A stretch of DNA of 64,000 nt from Streptomyces shenzhenensis (GTDB taxonomy: Bacteria; Actinomycetota; Actinomycetes; Streptomycetales; Streptomycetaceae). Below the pieces are notes generated by a model that saw nothing but the letters and a program-made list of their open reading frames with translations, made no database searches and was not told where the DNA came from. This document shows positions 9,127 to 18,077 of the stretch, piece by piece (position 1 is the first letter of the stretch; every line of letters starts with the position of its first letter). Position numbers and translations under genes: made by a program. The stretch spans positions 1 through 64,000 of the forward strand of contig NZ_JAJONF010000004.1 in NCBI RefSeq assembly GCF_021462265.1, given 5' to 3'.

Positions 9127-10607
9127 CGATGACCGTCGTAGACCTTGAGAAGGGCGCTCCACAGAACGCCCCGCAGAACGCCCCGCATGGTGCCCCCGGG
9201 AAAGCCGCCGAGGGCATTTCCGCGGACACCGACGCGGTCGCCGTGCTCCCCGACGTGCCGCGCCGGATCGGCGGGGTCACCCGCTCCGGTGTGCTGTCGG
9301 TGTTCGGCGCCGCCGCCTCCGGGCTGTGCGTCGCCGTCCTCCTCTTCGGCGAACTCGCGCCGTTCTCCGGGGCATTGGGCTTCTTCGTCACCGCGTACCT
9401 GGCTTTCCTCGGTATCTACGCGGTGTTGACAGGACTTGAGGAGAACGGACAGGCGGTACGGGACCGGGTGATGACCGTCGTCCTGTGGTCCGCGGGCGGG
9501 CTGATGTTCGCCGCGCTCACCATGGTCCTGGGCTTCACCGCGTGGCGCGGCCGGGAGGCCCTGCCGCACGCCAACTTCTTCACCCAGGACATGCAGGCGG
9601 CGGGCCCGCTCGACCCGCTGACCCACGGCGGCATCGCACACGCCATGCTCGGCACGATCATCATGATCGCCATCGCGCTGGCGATCACGGTGCCGCTGGG
9701 TCTGGCCTGCGCGGTGTACCTCAACCAGATACCCGGCCGCTTCTCCCGGTTCGTCCGTACGATCGTCGAGGCGATGACCGCGCTGCCGTCCATCGTGGCC
9801 GGCCTGATGGTGTACGCCGTCTGGATCCTCAACCTCGGCATGCAGAAGTCGGGTCTGGCGGCCGGCTTCGCGATCAGTGTGATGATGCTGCCGATCGTGA
9901 TCCGCGCGGCGGACGTCGTGCTGCGCCTGGTCCCCGGAACCCTCACGGAGGCGTCCGAGGCGCTCGGCGCGCCGCGCTGGCGGACGGTGTGGCACGTGGT
10001 CCTCCCCACCGCCCGCTCCGGCCTCGCCACCGCCGTCATCCTCGGCACCGCCCGCGGCATCGGCGAGACCTCCCCGGTCCTGCTCACGGCGGGCTTCACG
10101 GCGGCGCTCAACGCCGACCCGACGAGCGGCCCGATGGTCTCCCTCCCGCTGGCCGTCTTCAACTTCGTCAAGTCCCCCGAGCCCACGATGATCGCCCGTG
10201 GCTTCGGCGCGGCGGCGGTCCTGATGGCGCTGGTCCTGGTCCTCTTCGTGATCGCCCGGGTGATCGGCGGCCGCGGCCCCGGCCACCAGAACAAGCGCCA
10301 GGCGAGAAGAGCGGCGCGGGCGTCCCGCCGGGACGCGACGAGGTTCGCCGAACTGCACACGCCGGGGCTGAAGCTGTTCGAGACCGGTTCCGACGAGAAC
10401 GGTGAACAGGCCGATCCGCCGGGGAGCGCGGAGAACCACGAGAACCCCGGTGACGACAGCCGGCCCAGGGGCGCGGGGAACGGCGCGCCCAGCCACCACG
10501 CACCCGCAGCCGACGACGGCGAACCGACACCCCCGAACGGCTCACCCGCCGACGGTGGAACCCGTGCGGGTGGGAACACCGATGCCGCAACAGGAGACAG
10601 TCACTGA
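9123..10607 (+). CDS. pstA: Phosphate ABC transporter permease PstA with long hydrophilic tail
   Basis: Predicted 494-aa permease. It starts at the GTG overlapping pstC or at the ATG two codons on. The core (about residues 60-385) has the PstA loop (EASEALGAPRWRTVWHVVLPTARSG) and the conserved ALPSIVAGLM segment. Unusually, about 110 extra residues follow the last membrane helix: a basic stretch, then a Pro/Gly/Asn/Asp-rich low-complexity tail. Bases 10467-10520, inside this tail, match an intergenic repeat at 19041-19094 (reverse complement) in 50 of 54 positions, so the tail was at least partly built from a dispersed repeat. Function of the core is secure; the tail is probably dispensable. 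Confidence 0.9.
   Translation: MTMTVVDLEKGAPQNAPQNAPHGAPGKAAEGISADTDAVAVLPDVPRRIGGVTRSGVLSVFGAAASGLCVAVLLFGELAPFSGALGFFVTAYLAFLGIYAVLTGLEENGQAVRDRVMTVVLWSAGGLMFAALTMVLGFTAWRGREALPHANFFTQDMQAAGPLDPLTHGGIAHAMLGTIIMIAIALAITVPLGLACAVYLNQIPGRFSRFVRTIVEAMTALPSIVAGLMVYAVWILNLGMQKSGLAAGFAISVMMLPIVIRAADVVLRLVPGTLTEASEALGAPRWRTVWHVVLPTARSGLATAVILGTARGIGETSPVLLTAGFTAALNADPTSGPMVSLPLAVFNFVKSPEPTMIARGFGAAAVLMALVLVLFVIARVIGGRGPGHQNKRQARRAARASRRDATRFAELHTPGLKLFETGSDENGEQADPPGSAENHENPGDDSRPRGAGNGAPSHHAPAADDGEPTPPNGSPADGGTRAGGNTDAATGDSH
10467..10520 (+). repeat. Dispersed intergenic repeat embedded in the pstA coding sequence
   Basis: 54 bases match the reverse complement of 19041-19094 with four mismatches. 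At the second site the element is intergenic and part of a long inverted repeat. Here it is translated, giving residues about 449-466 of PstA. Confidence 0.85.
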
Positions 10608-12307
10608 TGTCCAGCCAAGTCATCAACGCCCTTCGACGGCTGGGCATCCTGGCCGCACTGATGGGCATCCTCGGCACCGTCGCCGGCACCCCGGCCGTCG
10701 CCGACTCGTACACCCCCATCGCCGGCGCCGGCTCCACCTGGGCCGAGAACGCGGTCGACGAATGGCGCCGGGCCGTCAACCAGTACGGCATGCGCATCAG
10801 CTACGCCGGCGCCGGCTCCTCCGACGGCCGCCGCCAGTTCCTCTCCGGCACCGTCGACTTCGCCGTCTCCGACATCCCGTTCCAGACGCACCCCACCGAC
10901 GGCAGCGCGGCCGAACGCCCCGCGTCCGGCTCCTACGCCTACATGCCGATCGTGGCCGGCGGCACGGTGTTCATGTACCACCTCACCGTCAACGGCAAGC
11001 GGGTCACCAACCTCCGTCTCTCCGGCGACGTGGTCACCAAGATCTTCACCGGGGCCGTCAAGACCTGGGACGACCCGGTCATCAAGGCCGACAACCCGGG
11101 GCTGCAGCTCCCCCACCGCACCATCGTCCCCGTCGTCCGCTCCGACGGCTCCGGCTCCACCGCCCAGTTCACGCTGTGGATGGCGAACCAGCACCGGTCG
11201 CTGTGGAACGCCTACTGCGCCAAGGTCGGCCGCTCGGGAGCGTGCGGGCAGACGTCGTACTACCCGACCGTCTCCGGCATGATCGCCCAGTCCGGTGACC
11301 TCGGTGTCGCCGGGTACGTCGCCCAGAACTACGGCGAGGGCGCGATCGGGTACGTCAACTACTCGTACGCGCTCAACGCGCACTACCCGGTCGCCAAGGT
11401 CCTGAACCACGCGGGCTACTACACCGAGCCCACCCCGCAGAACGTGGCGGTCTCGCTGCTCAAGGCGAAGATCAACACGAACAGGAGCTCGGCGGACTAC
11501 CTCACCCAGCAGCTCGACGGCGTCTACAACGACAGCGACAAGCGCAACTACCCGCTGTCCAGCTACTCGTACATGATCCTGCCGCTGAAGGTGCAGGGCA
11601 CGTTCACCGCGGCCAAGGGCAAGACGCTCGGCGCGTTCTCGTACTACTTCATGTGCCAGGGCCAGCAACAGGCGCCGAAGCTCGGCTACTCGCCGCTTCC
11701 GATCAACCTGGTGCAGGCCGGCTTCGAACAGATCCGCCGGATCCCGGGCGTGCGGGCGCAGAACATCAACATCAAGAACTGCAACAACCCGACGTTCACC
11801 GCCAGCGGTCAGAACAAGCTCGCGCAGACCGCGCCGTACCCGGCCGCCTGTGACAAGAAGGGCGCGGCGCCCTGCACCGGCGGCAGCGGCGGCGCCAAGT
11901 CGGGCTCGGGCAGCGGAAGCGGCGGCGGCTCCGGCACCGGCGGCACCTCGGGCGGCACCGGCGGCACGGACGCCTCGACCGGCGGCACCGGCGGCACCGG
12001 CGGTACCGGCGGCAGCGCCCAGCCCTCCGTCGACCCCGACACCGGCCAGACCATCAGCCCCGGCGGCGGAACGGGCACCGGCACCAGCGCCGGTGGCACC
12101 GGTACGGCCGCCGACGGCACCGTCGCCCTCGCCCAGCCCGTCGCCGTGGCCACCGCGCACGGCTGGACCGGCACCCAGACGCTGATGCTGCTGGCCGCGG
12201 TCCTGGTCTTCGGCCTGCTCCTGCTGCCGTCGGTGGTCTCCCGCCTGGTCGGCAGCAGGTCGGGCGGTAACAGCACCACCCGCTCGGACGAGGGGAGCTC
12301 GCGATGA
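10607..12307 (+). CDS. PstS-like phosphate-binding protein, membrane-anchored
   Basis: Predicted 566-aa exported protein. The signal peptide (about 1-31) is followed by a PBP-II domain with the PstS hallmark GAGSTWAENAVDEW, then GAGSSDGRRQFLSG and FAVSDIPF, and later VVRSDGSGSTAQF. After about residue 420 comes a Gly/Ser/Thr-rich linker of about 100 residues, a TM helix (about 524-545) and a short basic cytosolic tail. The protein is therefore tethered on the cell surface rather than lipidated. It overlaps pstA (TGATG) and the next gene (ATGA). It is the most canonical of the three binding-like proteins in the operon and should bind phosphate or a related oxyanion. Confidence 0.85.
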   Translation: MSSQVINALRRLGILAALMGILGTVAGTPAVADSYTPIAGAGSTWAENAVDEWRRAVNQYGMRISYAGAGSSDGRRQFLSGTVDFAVSDIPFQTHPTDGSAAERPASGSYAYMPIVAGGTVFMYHLTVNGKRVTNLRLSGDVVTKIFTGAVKTWDDPVIKADNPGLQLPHRTIVPVVRSDGSGSTAQFTLWMANQHRSLWNAYCAKVGRSGACGQTSYYPTVSGMIAQSGDLGVAGYVAQNYGEGAIGYVNYSYALNAHYPVAKVLNHAGYYTEPTPQNVAVSLLKAKINTNRSSADYLTQQLDGVYNDSDKRNYPLSSYSYMILPLKVQGTFTAAKGKTLGAFSYYFMCQGQQQAPKLGYSPLPINLVQAGFEQIRRIPGVRAQNINIKNCNNPTFTASGQNKLAQTAPYPAACDKKGAAPCTGGSGGAKSGSGSGSGGGSGTGGTSGGTGGTDASTGGTGGTGGTGGSAQPSVDPDTGQTISPGGGTGTGTSAGGTGTAADGTVALAQPVAVATAHGWTGTQTLMLLAAVLVFGLLLLPSVVSRLVGSRSGGNSTTRSDEGSSR

Positions 12308-14919
12308 GACGCACCCGGATACGCAACACGCTGATCCGCCTGCTCGCCGGCGCCACCGTCGGCGCGCTCGCCGGACTCGCGGTCGCCCAGACCGCTCCCA
12401 CGGCCGCCGCGGCCACCGGCTCCACCGTGACCGTCTCCGGGCGCGGCGAGTTCAAGGACATGAAGTTCACGGTCTCCCAGACCAGGAACCTCACCAGCCA
12501 GGCCGTCACGGTCAGCTGGACCGGCGGCACCCCGACCAGGTTCGCGGGCACCCAGTTCAACACCGACTTCGTCCAGATCATGCAGTGCTGGGGCGACGAC
12601 GACGGTACGGTCCCGTCCAACCCGGGCCCGGCGCGCACCCAGTGCCAGTACGGCGCCTCCCCGACCACCGACCGGGGCAGCTGGCCGGGCAACGCCTACG
12701 ACGACACCCGCCAGGTCTTCTACAGCGCCGCCCCGACCAACTACGGCCAGGACAACCGGTACGGGGCGGCCAACCCGAACGCGCCGGGCGAGGTCCCCTT
12801 CAAGTCGGTCGACGGCACCACCGTCACCACCAACACCCAGAACAACCAGTTCTTCAACTACAACACCAGCAACGAGATCGATTTCGCCCGTACCAGCGCC
12901 AACGGCACCGGCCAGGAGTACTTCGAGGTCCAGACCGCCAACGAGGCGCCCCACCTCGGCTGCGGCGAGCCCGTCACCACCGGCGGCGTCGCCAAGCCCC
13001 GCTCGTGCTGGCTGGTGATCGTCCCGCAGGGCCACCTGGACCTGGACGGCAAGCCGTACGCGGACAAGAGCCAGGTCAACGCGGGCTCCCCGGTCTCCTC
13101 CACCAACTGGGCGAACCGGATCGCGGTCAAGCTGGACTTCAACAGTGTGGGCACCAACTGCGCCCTCGGTGCCGACGAACGTCCCACCACCGGCAGCGAG
13201 CTGGTGGCCGACGCGATGACCAGCTGGCAGGCCCGGCTGTGCTCGTCCGGCAAGGTCTACAGCTACACCGAGCTCGGCGAGCCCGACACCCGGTCCCGGC
13301 TCAGCAACGACGGCTCCTCCGGACTCGCCTTCACCACCCGCGCGCTGGGGGCCGACGTGAGCTCGGCCGCGCCCTCGGACACCACGACGTACGCGCCGGT
13401 CGCGCTCTCCGGAGCCGTGATCGCCTTCACGATCGAGCGCAGACCGAAGGCCGACGCACCGGAATCGATCAACAAACTCACCGGCACCAAGGTCCAGTCG
13501 ATCAGGCTGACCCCCCGCCTGGTCGCCAAGCTGCTCACCGAGTCCTACCGCAGCTCGCCCTGGGGAGCCGTGATCAGCGGTACCGCCGCCAAGGGCTACG
13601 GCTGGGCGAGGAACAACCCGGCGGGCCTGGCGAGCGACCCCGAGTTCATCGCGCTCAACCCGGAGTTCGCGTACTTCTCGGTCTCCGAGACGCCGTCCAC
13701 CGACACCGACCTGATGACCTCCCTCGGCCACACGGACACCGCCCGCGCGCTGTGGCAGTGGATCAACTCCGACAAGGATGCCCGGCAGTTCCTCGCAGGC
13801 GTCCCCGACGACGACGGGATGCGGGTCAACCCGTACTACAGCACCAACGCCGACCTGAACCCCACCGGCCTCGCCTTCGACCCGTCGAACCTCGACGAGT
13901 ACCCGAAGAGCGACCCGTGGTGCACGATCCCGCCCGGCAGCGGCGCCACGCTCAAGCAGTGCATGACCGACTTCCACCCGTATGTCGAGGACATGCACGC
14001 CGGCGCCCTGCACGCCCGGCGTGCCGACACCCTGTGGAAGTCGAGCTGGGACTCGCTCGCCAGCCCGCCGGCCTTCAAGAGCACCGGCCCGCAGACGGTC
14101 GGTTCCCGCTTCGTCATCACGATCACGGACGCGGCCTCGGCGGCCCGCTACGGCCTGCAGACCGCCAGTCTCCGCAACGCCGCCGGCACGTTCGTGGCGC
14201 CGACCGCCGCCTCCCTGACCGCCGCCGCGAACAGCGCCGCCGGCAAGAACGTCGCCGAGATCACCCCGTCCGGCGCCACGGCGAAGAACGCCTACCCGCT
14301 GGCCCAGCTGGTCTACGCGGCCGTCCGGCCGGCCAAGATCAAGTCCGCCGCCCGCCAGGACTACGCGGCCCTGCTGCAGTACGCGGCCGGCACCGGGCAG
14401 GTCAGCGGCGCCGACCCGGGCCGCCTGCCGGCCGGTTACGCGCCGCTGTCCGAGAAGCTCCGTGCCCAGACCCTCAAGGCGGTCCAGGCGCTGCTGCACT
14501 ACAGCGGGCCGACCGCGGGCGGTTCCGGCGGCCCGGCCGACGGCGGCGGCACCGGCACCTCGGGCGGCGGCCCCTCCGGCACCACCGGGACCGACGGCGG
14601 GACGACCGGCGGCGCCGGTACGGGCGGCGCCGGAGGCGCCGGCGCGAGCGCCTCGCCCAGCGCGTCGGCGTCGTTCGACGGCGGCAAGGCGCTGCAGACC
14701 ACCGCGGCCGGCAACACCCCGGCCGACCCGGCCAACCCGCTGCGGTACGCCGTCCCGGTCGGGGCCGCGCTCGGTGCGGTCGCCGGGGCCGGTGCGCCCT
14801 TCGCGGGCGGCAACCGGCTGCGGCTGCCGCTGCGCCTCCCGCTGCCCGGCGGGCGGAGCGTGACCGTCGTACCCGAACTGCCGGAGCTGTCGCGCCGACT
14901 GCGGCGACTGCTCCCGTAA
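12304..14919 (+). CDS. Large secreted solute-binding-like protein with C-terminal anchor
   Basis: Predicted 871-aa exported protein. Signal peptide about 1-36 (AAAA site). The N-terminal 250 residues contain several Cys and Asn/Gly-rich loops. The middle part has PBP-II-like features: strand/helix pairs with FEPSN-type loops, GLAFDPSNLDEYPKSDPWCTIP, and a late segment AYPLAQLVYAAVR typical of PstS-like C-lobes. After about 735 there is a Gly/Thr/Ser-rich linker, a hydrophobic helix (about 812-832) and a basic end. I do not recognise a named family. Its position between pstS-like genes and its coupled start suggest an accessory binding or surface component of the same transporter. Confidence 0.7.
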   Translation: MRRTRIRNTLIRLLAGATVGALAGLAVAQTAPTAAAATGSTVTVSGRGEFKDMKFTVSQTRNLTSQAVTVSWTGGTPTRFAGTQFNTDFVQIMQCWGDDDGTVPSNPGPARTQCQYGASPTTDRGSWPGNAYDDTRQVFYSAAPTNYGQDNRYGAANPNAPGEVPFKSVDGTTVTTNTQNNQFFNYNTSNEIDFARTSANGTGQEYFEVQTANEAPHLGCGEPVTTGGVAKPRSCWLVIVPQGHLDLDGKPYADKSQVNAGSPVSSTNWANRIAVKLDFNSVGTNCALGADERPTTGSELVADAMTSWQARLCSSGKVYSYTELGEPDTRSRLSNDGSSGLAFTTRALGADVSSAAPSDTTTYAPVALSGAVIAFTIERRPKADAPESINKLTGTKVQSIRLTPRLVAKLLTESYRSSPWGAVISGTAAKGYGWARNNPAGLASDPEFIALNPEFAYFSVSETPSTDTDLMTSLGHTDTARALWQWINSDKDARQFLAGVPDDDGMRVNPYYSTNADLNPTGLAFDPSNLDEYPKSDPWCTIPPGSGATLKQCMTDFHPYVEDMHAGALHARRADTLWKSSWDSLASPPAFKSTGPQTVGSRFVITITDAASAARYGLQTASLRNAAGTFVAPTAASLTAAANSAAGKNVAEITPSGATAKNAYPLAQLVYAAVRPAKIKSAARQDYAALLQYAAGTGQVSGADPGRLPAGYAPLSEKLRAQTLKAVQALLHYSGPTAGGSGGPADGGGTGTSGGGPSGTTGTDGGTTGGAGTGGAGGAGASASPSASASFDGGKALQTTAAGNTPADPANPLRYAVPVGAALGAVAGAGAPFAGGNRLRLPLRLPLPGGRSVTVVPELPELSRRLRRLLP

Positions 14920-14950
14920 CCCCGAGCGCCCCCGGCGCTCCCCACAGACC

Positions 14951-15007
14951 GGAGCACCACCCGGTGCTCCCGCAGACGGACGCCCGCCCCGAAAGGCAGT
15001 CGGGGCG
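14951..15007 (+). terminator. Two hairpins after the 871-aa protein gene
   Basis: Hairpin 1 is GGAGCACC-accc-GGTGCTCC (14951-14970). Hairpin 2 is CGCCCCGA-N7-TCGGGGCG (14985-15007). They lie 30-90 bases after the stop and can end or attenuate the pstC-proximal transcript. Confidence 0.7.
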
Positions 15008-15024
15008 GACGGCCGGTACCACCC

Positions 15025-15041
15025 TGCCAGATCCTCTGGCA
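15025..15041. promoter_or_regulatory. Palindrome TGCCAGA-TCC-TCTGGCA
   Basis: Perfect 7-bp arms, located 37 bases upstream of the next start and after two hairpins. It may be an operator for an internal promoter of the 665-aa gene. Confidence 0.4.
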
Positions 15042-15077
15042 ACACCCAGCTAGCTAGCTCTCGTCAGGAGACTTTCG

Positions 15078-17075
15078 ATGCGCAATCTGCGCTCTTCGGC
15101 GGCGTTCGTCGCCGCGGCCGTGGTGGCCGGCGGCCTCGCCCTCGCCACCCCGGCGGTCGCCGACCCGGACGCCGGTGCCTTCCGCCAGCTGGTCGGCGTC
15201 GGCTCGGACACCACCCAGGACGTCCTCAACGCCCTCGCCGGCGACACCGTCAACGGCATCAGCTACGCCACCACCGCCGTGAAGGCGACGTCCGGTGCCC
15301 GCATCGCCTCCTACGACGCGATCGAGCCCGGCACCGGCTCCACGGCGTCGAAGATCACCACCCGTACCGGCGGCCCCTCCTTCGCTCGCCCGAACGGCTC
15401 CGGCGCCGGCCGCAAGGCACTGACGAAGTCGCTGACCGGCGAGTCCTGGCCGGACGGCACCGGCGTCGCCATCAAGAACCAGGTCGACTTCGGCCGCTCC
15501 TCCGGCGCCCCCTCCGGCTTCGGCAGCGCGCTCACCTTCATCCCCATGGCGCGGGACGCCGTCGGCGTGGCGGTGCGCGGCTCGGGGCTGGACACGCTGA
15601 CGGTGACGCAGCTGCACGACATCTACAACGGCCGGCTCACCACGGTGAACGGCCAGACCGTGCACCCGAAGATCCCGCAGCTGAACTCGGGCACCCGCAA
15701 CTTCTTCCTCAACGCGATCGGCCTGAAGGACGACCAGCTCGCCTCGAGCGTCCAGGTCGTCCAGGAGAACCAGGGCAACGCCGCGCTCACCGAGGACGGC
15801 GCCGTCGCCCCGTTCTCGGTCGGCAGCTGGATCGCCCAGAACAACGGCGTCTCCCCCGACTACACCAAGACCTCCGTGGCCAACGGCGGTCACCTGGCCT
15901 CGATCCAGTTCGACGGCGACGCCGGTCCCACCAGCCCGGTGACGACGGTCAACGGCAAGCTCAAGCCGGTCACCGACTACTACGAGAACGCCACCTTCGG
16001 CCGCGACGTCTACAACGTCGTCCCGACCCGCGAAGTCGACACCACCAGCATCTTCTTCGACCAGGACCTGTACGACATCTTCGTCACCAGCGGCAGCCAC
16101 ACCGCCGCCCTGGCCTCCGACGACTCCGAGAAGGTCATCGCCTCCTTCGGCTTCGTCAACGAGCCCTACAACGGCTTCATCAACCTCACCAACAAGCACG
16201 TCAAGCAGGGTGGCCTGGAGGGCTCGGGCATCGACACGAGCGTGCCCGCCGCGCCCACCCTGAAGACCACCGTGGGCGACGCGAGCCTGAAGCTGAGCTG
16301 GACCCCGAGCAGCATCGTCCCGGCCCTGCCGGTCACCGACTACCGCGTCACGCTGAAGGGCGCGGACGGCGCCGTCGTCGCCACCAAGGACCTCGCGGCC
16401 TCCGCCACGTCGTACTCCTTCGCCGGCCTGGCCAACGGCACCTACACCGCCACGGTCACCGCCAACAACCTCAGCGGCGCGAGCCCGGAGGCCACCTCGA
16501 CCGGCGCGGTCAAGTACACCAGCAAGACGACCGCCACCGCCGCCACCACCGCCTACGGCAAGACCCCCAAGGTCGCCGTCACCGTCGCCGGCTCGCACGG
16601 CGTCACGGCGTCCGGCAAGGTCACGGTGAAGGAGGGCTCCACCACCCTCGGCACCGGCACCCTGGACGCGTCCGGCAAGGTCACCATCGGCCTGTCGAAC
16701 CACCTCAAGGTCGCCACGCACTCCCTGTCGGTCTCCTACGCGGGCAGCGCCGGCCTGAACGCGTCCGCGACCACCGTCTCCCTGAAGATCACCAAGGCCA
16801 CGGCGTCGGTCGCCACCTCCGCCCCGGCCACGGTGAGCCACACCGTCAAGGCCAAGGTCACCGTCAAGGTCACCGCGACCGGCACCACCCCGACCGGCAC
16901 CGTCCGCATCTACGAGGGCTCCAAGGTCATCGCGACCGGCACCCTGAGCAGCGGCAAGGTCACCATCACCCTGCCGAAGCTGGCCAAGGGCAAGCACACC
17001 CTGCACGCCTTCTACGCCGGTTCCTCGACCGTGAACTCGAAGACCGGCGCCAACTTCACCATCAAGTCCACCTGA
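15078..17075 (+). CDS. Secreted PstS-related protein with FN3 and bacterial Ig-like repeats
   Basis: Predicted 665-aa secreted protein; signal peptide about 1-29 (ATPAVA). RBS CAGGAGA. The first 390 residues are a PBP-II-like domain starting GVGSDTTQDVLNAL, with a later Ig-free TxxQLHDIYNG segment that in PstS homologues lines the hinge (TVTQLHDIYNGR). Residues about 393-480 look like a fibronectin-III module. Two bacterial Ig-like (Big_3-type) repeats follow, each with a G-x-VTVKEGSTTLGTGTL or TVRIYEGSKVIATGTL motif and Thr/Lys-rich strands. No C-terminal anchor is seen, so it is probably released or wall-bound by its Ig domains. The third binding-like protein of the operon. Confidence 0.75.
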   Translation: MRNLRSSAAFVAAAVVAGGLALATPAVADPDAGAFRQLVGVGSDTTQDVLNALAGDTVNGISYATTAVKATSGARIASYDAIEPGTGSTASKITTRTGGPSFARPNGSGAGRKALTKSLTGESWPDGTGVAIKNQVDFGRSSGAPSGFGSALTFIPMARDAVGVAVRGSGLDTLTVTQLHDIYNGRLTTVNGQTVHPKIPQLNSGTRNFFLNAIGLKDDQLASSVQVVQENQGNAALTEDGAVAPFSVGSWIAQNNGVSPDYTKTSVANGGHLASIQFDGDAGPTSPVTTVNGKLKPVTDYYENATFGRDVYNVVPTREVDTTSIFFDQDLYDIFVTSGSHTAALASDDSEKVIASFGFVNEPYNGFINLTNKHVKQGGLEGSGIDTSVPAAPTLKTTVGDASLKLSWTPSSIVPALPVTDYRVTLKGADGAVVATKDLAASATSYSFAGLANGTYTATVTANNLSGASPEATSTGAVKYTSKTTATAATTAYGKTPKVAVTVAGSHGVTASGKVTVKEGSTTLGTGTLDASGKVTIGLSNHLKVATHSLSVSYAGSAGLNASATTVSLKITKATASVATSAPATVSHTVKAKVTVKVTATGTTPTGTVRIYEGSKVIATGTLSSGKVTITLPKLAKGKHTLHAFYAGSSTVNSKTGANFTIKST

Positions 17076-17088
17076 TCGGCTGACGGGC

Positions 17089-17116
17089 CCGCCGGGAGCC
17101 TCACGGCTCCCGGCGG
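17089..17116 (+). terminator. 12-bp stem hairpin before the sortase-like gene
   Basis: CCGCCGGGAGCC, loop TCAC, GGCTCCCGGCGG: perfect 12-bp stem 14 bases after the upstream stop. No U-tract follows, so it may act as an mRNA stabiliser or attenuator between the 665-aa gene and the sortase-like gene. Confidence 0.65.
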
Positions 17117-17149
17117 CCCTCACTCATTCTTCGAAGGAGGCGGGCCGCC

Positions 17150-18064
17150 ATGACCGTCGCCGTACCGACATCCAGAGCTCTGGCTCCGGCCGTGCCCCGC
17201 AGGCCCGTCCGCAGCCTCACCTTCGTCCGCCACCTCTCACGCGGCGGACTGCTCAGCCTCGCCGCCCTGCTGCTCGGCATCACCGCCCAGTTGCTGGTGT
17301 TCAGCGGCGCCCAGGAAAACTCCGCGCAGCACGCCGACTTCGACCAGCTGCGTGAGCAACTCGCCCTCGGCACCGCCCCGGTGGCGCAGACCGGGCAGGA
17401 CGGCAAGCTGCTGGCGCCCGGCACCCCGGTCGCGATCGTCGACGTACCGAAGCTGGGCCTGAGCCAGGTCGTCCTGGAGGGCACCGACTCGTCCGTGACG
17501 ACGGACGGCCCCGGTCACCGCCGGGACACCCCGATGCCCGGCCAGGCCGGCACCAGCGTGCTGATGGGCCGGGCGGCGGCGTACGGCGGCCCGTTCGGCA
17601 GGCTCTCCCAGCTCGCCACCGGTGACACGTTCACCGTCACCACCGGCCAGGGCAAGGCGAAGTTCCAGGTCATCGACGTACGGCGGGCCGGTGACCCGGC
17701 GCCGACGGCGCTGGCCGCCGGCAAGAGCCGGCTGGTCCTCATCACCGCCACCGGTGCGAAGTACATGCCCTCCGGGATCCTGCGCGTCGACGCCGACCTG
17801 GTCTCCGCGCCGTTCCAGACCCCGTCGGCCATGATCCGGGCCGGCACCCTGCCGAGCTCCGAGGAGCCGCTGGCCCGCCCCTCCGGGGTGCCGTGGCCGC
17901 TGGTGATGTGGCTGCAGGCGCTGCTCCTGTGCGCCGTGGCCGCCGTCTGGACCTGGCACCGCTGGGGCCGCCACCAGACGTGGATCGTCTTCGCCCCGGT
18001 CGTCGCGGTGCTCGGCCTCCAGGTCGCGACGCGGACCACCGAACTGCTGCCGAACCTGCTGTGA
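17150..18064 (+). CDS. Sortase-fold membrane protein lacking catalytic His and Cys
   Basis: Predicted 304-aa protein with good RBS (GAAGGAGG). A cytosolic N-terminus and TM (about 34-53) are followed by a sortase barrel (about 92-220): [52 protein letters not shown]. In active class E/F sortases the segment reads VLAGH and later TLTTC, with a C-terminal Arg. Here the His position is R141 and the Cys position is A200 (VLITA); only the Arg (R212) remains. Two C-terminal TMs (about 240-260 and 268-290) are extra. Transpeptidation is therefore not expected. It may be a structural or substrate-docking pseudo-sortase for the neighbouring surface-binding proteins. Confidence 0.8.
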   Translation: MTVAVPTSRALAPAVPRRPVRSLTFVRHLSRGGLLSLAALLLGITAQLLVFSGAQENSAQHADFDQLREQLALGTAPVAQTGQDGKLLAPGTPVAIVDVPKLGLSQVVLEGTDSSVTTDGPGHRRDTPMPGQAGTSVLMGRAAAYGGPFGRLSQLATGDTFTVTTGQGKAKFQVIDVRRAGDPAPTALAAGKSRLVLITATGAKYMPSGILRVDADLVSAPFQTPSAMIRAGTLPSSEEPLARPSGVPWPLVMWLQALLLCAVAAVWTWHRWGRHQTWIVFAPVVAVLGLQVATRTTELLPNLL

Positions 18065-18077
18065 CCGAGGGATTGAG

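Noticed and set aside
11809..15045. 1078-aa antisense frame under the binding-protein genes
   Set aside because: Gly/Val/Arg-rich shadow of a GC-rich coding region; no start signal, no motif.
17150..18064. Active sortase
   Set aside because: Catalytic His and Cys positions are Arg and Ala, so it is listed as a sortase-fold protein without expected transpeptidase activity.
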